Shown here: positions 61,802-64,000 of the stretch, in pieces
Position numbering within the stretch: position 1 is the first letter of the stretch
Layout: every line of letters begins with the position of its first letter
Assembly (NCBI RefSeq): GCF_028688795.1
Contig: NZ_JAQTXM010000013.1
Location: 62,001 to 126,000, forward strand
Origin: Rhodoferax sp.
GTDB taxonomy: Bacteria; Pseudomonadota; Gammaproteobacteria; Burkholderiales; Burkholderiaceae_C
Length of the DNA stretch: 64,000 bases
Direction of reading: 5' to 3'
Made by a program: the position numbers and the translations under genes
Notes under the pieces: model-generated
The model's database searches: none
What the model saw: only the letters and a program-made list of their open reading frames with translations
Told to the model about the DNA's origin: nothing

Positions 61802-62960
61802 GACCCTGATCCAGGATGCCCGGCAACTCGCCGCAGGCCACGGTACAGCGTCCCCGGCGGTGACCGAGGTGGCGCGGCAAATGCAGATTTGCAACGCCTG
61901 CCGTTACTGCGAGGGTTTTTGTGCCGTGTTCCCGGCCATGACGCGGCGGCTGGAATTCGGCGCCGCCGACATTCATTACCTCGCCAACCTGTGCCACAAC
62001 TGTGGCGCCTGCCTGCACGCCTGCCAGTACGCGCCGCCGCATGAATTTGCGGTGAACGTGCCACAAGCGATGGCGAAGGTCCGCGGTGAGACTTATGTGG
62101 CCTACGCCTGGCCTGCTGCGTTGGGCAAGCTTTACCAACGCAACGCTTTAACGCTGTCACTCGCGCTGGCGGCTGGGCTGGCGCTGTTTCTGGTGTTGGC
62201 TCTGGCTCTGAACGGCAACCTGTGGGGTGGGCAGCTGTCGGGCAACTTCTACAACTTGTTCCCGCACAACCTGCTGGTGTCGATGTTTGCGCCGGTCTTT
62301 TTGTGGGCGGTGCTGGCCCTGGGCATTGGTGTGACGCGCTTCCTTCGCGATGTCTCACCCGCGACCACCGGCCAGCCGATTGCGGGTGGCGATGCCCTAC
62401 AAGCCACACATGATGTGCTCAAGCTCAAGTACTTGGACGGCGGTCACGGTGAGGGTTGCCACAACGAAGACGATGCCTACACCCTGTCACGCAGCCGGGC
62501 ACACCACCTGACCTTTTATGGCTTCATGCTGTGTTTTGCCGCCACCAGCCTGGCCACGGTTTACCACTATGCCTTTGGCTGGCATGCGCCGTATGACCTG
62601 CCGAGCTTGCCCAAGGTGCTGGGGGTTGTGGGCGGTGTCAGTCTGCTGCTGGGCACGGCAGGTCTGCTCAGGCTGAAGTTGCGCCGCCATCCCCTGCACG
62701 GTGATGCCGCCCAGAAACCAATGGACTACGGTTTTATTGCGCTGCTGTTTTTGACTAGCGCCACCGGCTTGTTGCTCTGGCTGGCGCGTGGCACACCTGC
62801 TTTGGCGCTGCTGCTGGCGTTGCACCTGGGCGTGGTGATGGCCTTGTTTGCCACCTTGCCCTATGGCAAGTTTGCCCATGGCATTTTCCGCACGGCGTCC
62901 CTGCTGCGCTACGCCGTCGAAAAACGCCAGCCCGGTACCCTGGCGCTGGGAGACGACTGA
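61788..62960 (+). CDS. tcuB: Iron-sulfur/haem membrane protein TcuB
   Basis: A 390-residue protein with two ferredoxin-type clusters in the N-terminal 90 residues ([15 protein letters not shown] and [15 protein letters not shown], eight Cys) and about six membrane helices with several His residues in the rest. TcuB (CitB family) re-oxidises the TcuA flavin and passes the electrons to the quinone pool. AGGAGC precedes the start within the tcuA end. The pair shows that the substrate is oxidised at the membrane. Confidence 0.92.
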   Translation: MRVLETLIQDARQLAAGHGTASPAVTEVARQMQICNACRYCEGFCAVFPAMTRRLEFGAADIHYLANLCHNCGACLHACQYAPPHEFAVNVPQAMAKVRGETYVAYAWPAALGKLYQRNALTLSLALAAGLALFLVLALALNGNLWGGQLSGNFYNLFPHNLLVSMFAPVFLWAVLALGIGVTRFLRDVSPATTGQPIAGGDALQATHDVLKLKYLDGGHGEGCHNEDDAYTLSRSRAHHLTFYGFMLCFAATSLATVYHYAFGWHAPYDLPSLPKVLGVVGGVSLLLGTAGLLRLKLRRHPLHGDAAQKPMDYGFIALLFLTSATGLLLWLARGTPALALLLALHLGVVMALFATLPYGKFAHGIFRTASLLRYAVEKRQPGTLALGDD

Positions 62961-62961
62961 C

Positions 62962-64000
62962 ATGACGCTGTCCATTCCTTGCGTGCTGATGCGCGCGGGC
63001 ACCTCACGTGGCCCGTTCTTTCTGCGTGACTGGTTGCCCGAAGGTGATGAGGCGCGCAACCAGGCGCTGATTGGTGCCATTGGGGCCTCCGACCCGCTAC
63101 AACTCGATGGTCTGGGCGGCGGCAGCACACTCAACAGCAAGGTGGCCATCGTTTCCAAATCCACCCAGTCGGATTGCGACCTGGACTACCTGTTTGCCCA
63201 GGTCGGTGTCGGCCACCAGTCGGTAGATACCCGGCCTAACTGCGGCAACATGTTGTCGGGTGTGGTGCCATTCGCCATCGACCAAGGCTTGATCCCGGCG
63301 CAAGATGGCAGCACCACTGCCCGTGTCTTCAACGTCAACACCGCATCGCGCATTGACGTGACCGTGTGTACACCCGGTGGCAAGGTCACTTATGAGGGAG
63401 ATGCACGTATTGACGGTGTGGCTGGCACCGCCGCGCCTGTGTTGTTGAATTTTCTGGACGCCTGGGGTTCCGTCACGGGACAGCTGTTTCCCACCGGGCA
63501 ACGCATTGATGTGATGGATGGACTGGCCGTGACCTGCATCGATGCGGCGATGCCCCTGATGATTCTGCGCGCCAGCGACCTGGGCTTGAGCGGGCGCGAA
63601 CGGCCCGCCGAACTTGACGCCAACACGGCACTGTTTACGCGCTTGGAATCCCTTCGCCTGCAAGCGGGTGTGCGCATGGGTTTGGGTGATGTGTCCAACA
63701 GCGTGGTGCCCAAGCCGGTGCTGGTGAGCGCTGGCGATGCACCCAACAGCATCACCTCGCGTTATTTCACACCGCGCAGATGCCATGCGTCGCACGCGGT
63801 GACCGGTGCCATCGGCGTGGCCACCGCGTTTGCCTTACCCGGCACAGTGGCCAGTGGTGCCCACATGATGCCGGGGCGCCATGCCTTGGTGGTGTTGCAC
63901 CCGGCGGGTCAAATCGACGTCGAGGTTGAGCTGCAGGGCGAGGGACAGCAAGCTGCGCTGCAAAGCGCGGCCCTGGTGCGCACCGTGCGCAAAATCATGC
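62962..64000 (+). CDS. PrpF-family isomerase, candidate aconitate delta-isomerase (3' end outside window)
   Basis: The frame is open from the ATG at 62962 to the last base (346 residues seen; the family has about 390). PrpF features: start IPCVLMRAGTSRGPFFLRDWLPEG, Lys60 in LGGGSTLNSKVAIV and Cys94 in RPNCGNMLSGVVPFAI, both in the substrate pocket, and PAQDGSTTARVFNVNT. PrpF proteins isomerise methylaconitates, 4-oxalomesaconate or, in Ustilago Adi1, cis-aconitate to trans-aconitate. The start is one base after the tcuB stop. Next to TcuA, which makes cis-aconitate, the Adi1-type reaction is the simplest assignment. Confidence 0.85.
   Translation, partial: MTLSIPCVLMRAGTSRGPFFLRDWLPEGDEARNQALIGAIGASDPLQLDGLGGGSTLNSKVAIVSKSTQSDCDLDYLFAQVGVGHQSVDTRPNCGNMLSGVVPFAIDQGLIPAQDGSTTARVFNVNTASRIDVTVCTPGGKVTYEGDARIDGVAGTAAPVLLNFLDAWGSVTGQLFPTGQRIDVMDGLAVTCIDAAMPLMILRASDLGLSGRERPAELDANTALFTRLESLRLQAGVRMGLGDVSNSVVPKPVLVSAGDAPNSITSRYFTPRRCHASHAVTGAIGVATAFALPGTVASGAHMMPGRHALVVLHPAGQIDVEVELQGEGQQAALQSAALVRTVRKIM

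Noticed and set aside
1-64000. tRNA, rRNA, CRISPR array, insertion sequences, prophage
   Set aside because: I looked for cloverleaf-like segments, regular spaced direct repeats, transposase or integrase proteins and found none.

Overview
The window is about 60% GC, densely coded on both strands, and reads as a betaproteobacterial chromosome, most likely a Comamonadaceae member near Rhodoferax or Polaromonas. That is an inference from the gene types, from a full urt/ure urea system, and from a dispersed short palindromic repeat that I associate with that family. I see no tRNA, rRNA, insertion sequence, phage or CRISPR array. The first gene (GGDEF-EAL) and the last gene (PrpF family) run off the ends.

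Region 1 (1-31 kb) is signalling plus cell-envelope and stress genes. It holds a c-di-GMP enzyme, a REC-PAS regulator, a Crp/Fnr regulator, a glycine-zipper lipoprotein with a BON-domain lipoprotein, an mlaE-mlaF-mlaD-lipoprotein transport operon, an AsmA/phospholipase D pair, a YXWGXW protein, BON plus CsbD genes, a giant cyclic beta-1,2-glucan synthase (2818 aa), a P-type cation ATPase, cbpA-cbpM, an AI-2E family permease, DUF883 and DUF1328 small proteins, and a large GAF-PAS-GGDEF-EAL protein. A shared upstream sequence close to GTTCGCCAACGCACAGAC lies ahead of at least five of the small stress-type genes and may mark one regulon.

Region 2 (30-51 kb) is nitrogen acquisition. A very unusual hybrid histidine kinase, whose sensor is a complete NCS1-type (purine/cytosine/allantoin) permease, and its LuxR-type response regulator are divergent from ureA-ureJ-ureB-ureC-ureE-ureF-ureG. 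ureD is not present. After a rhomboid protease, a truncated PAS protein, an orphan ABC ATPase, a methyltransferase and an NlpC/P60 lipoprotein comes the urea ABC transporter urtABCDE, with a 90-nt near-perfect hairpin element between urtA and urtB.

Region 3 (50.7-64 kb) is a tricarboxylate utilisation cluster: a LysR regulator with a clear T-N11-A operator, a porin, a DctPQM TRAP transporter, a MaoC-type hydratase, a class III CoA-transferase, a CitE-type lyase, a fumarase/aspartase-superfamily lyase, TcuA, TcuB and a PrpF-family isomerase. Read as a pathway, these genes would take up tricarballylate or aconitate, make cis- then trans-aconitate, decarboxylate it to itaconate, and cleave itaconate through itaconyl-CoA and citramalyl-CoA to acetyl-CoA and pyruvate. 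That complete route in a bacterium is the strongest candidate here for an undescribed system.

At least nine copies of one AT-rich palindromic repeat are scattered through the window. Five copies lie inside reading frames (glucan synthase, UreJ signal peptide, CitE-type lyase, TcuA C-terminus, with one also forming the ureB-ureC junction), so the repeat seems to be supplying protein sequence.
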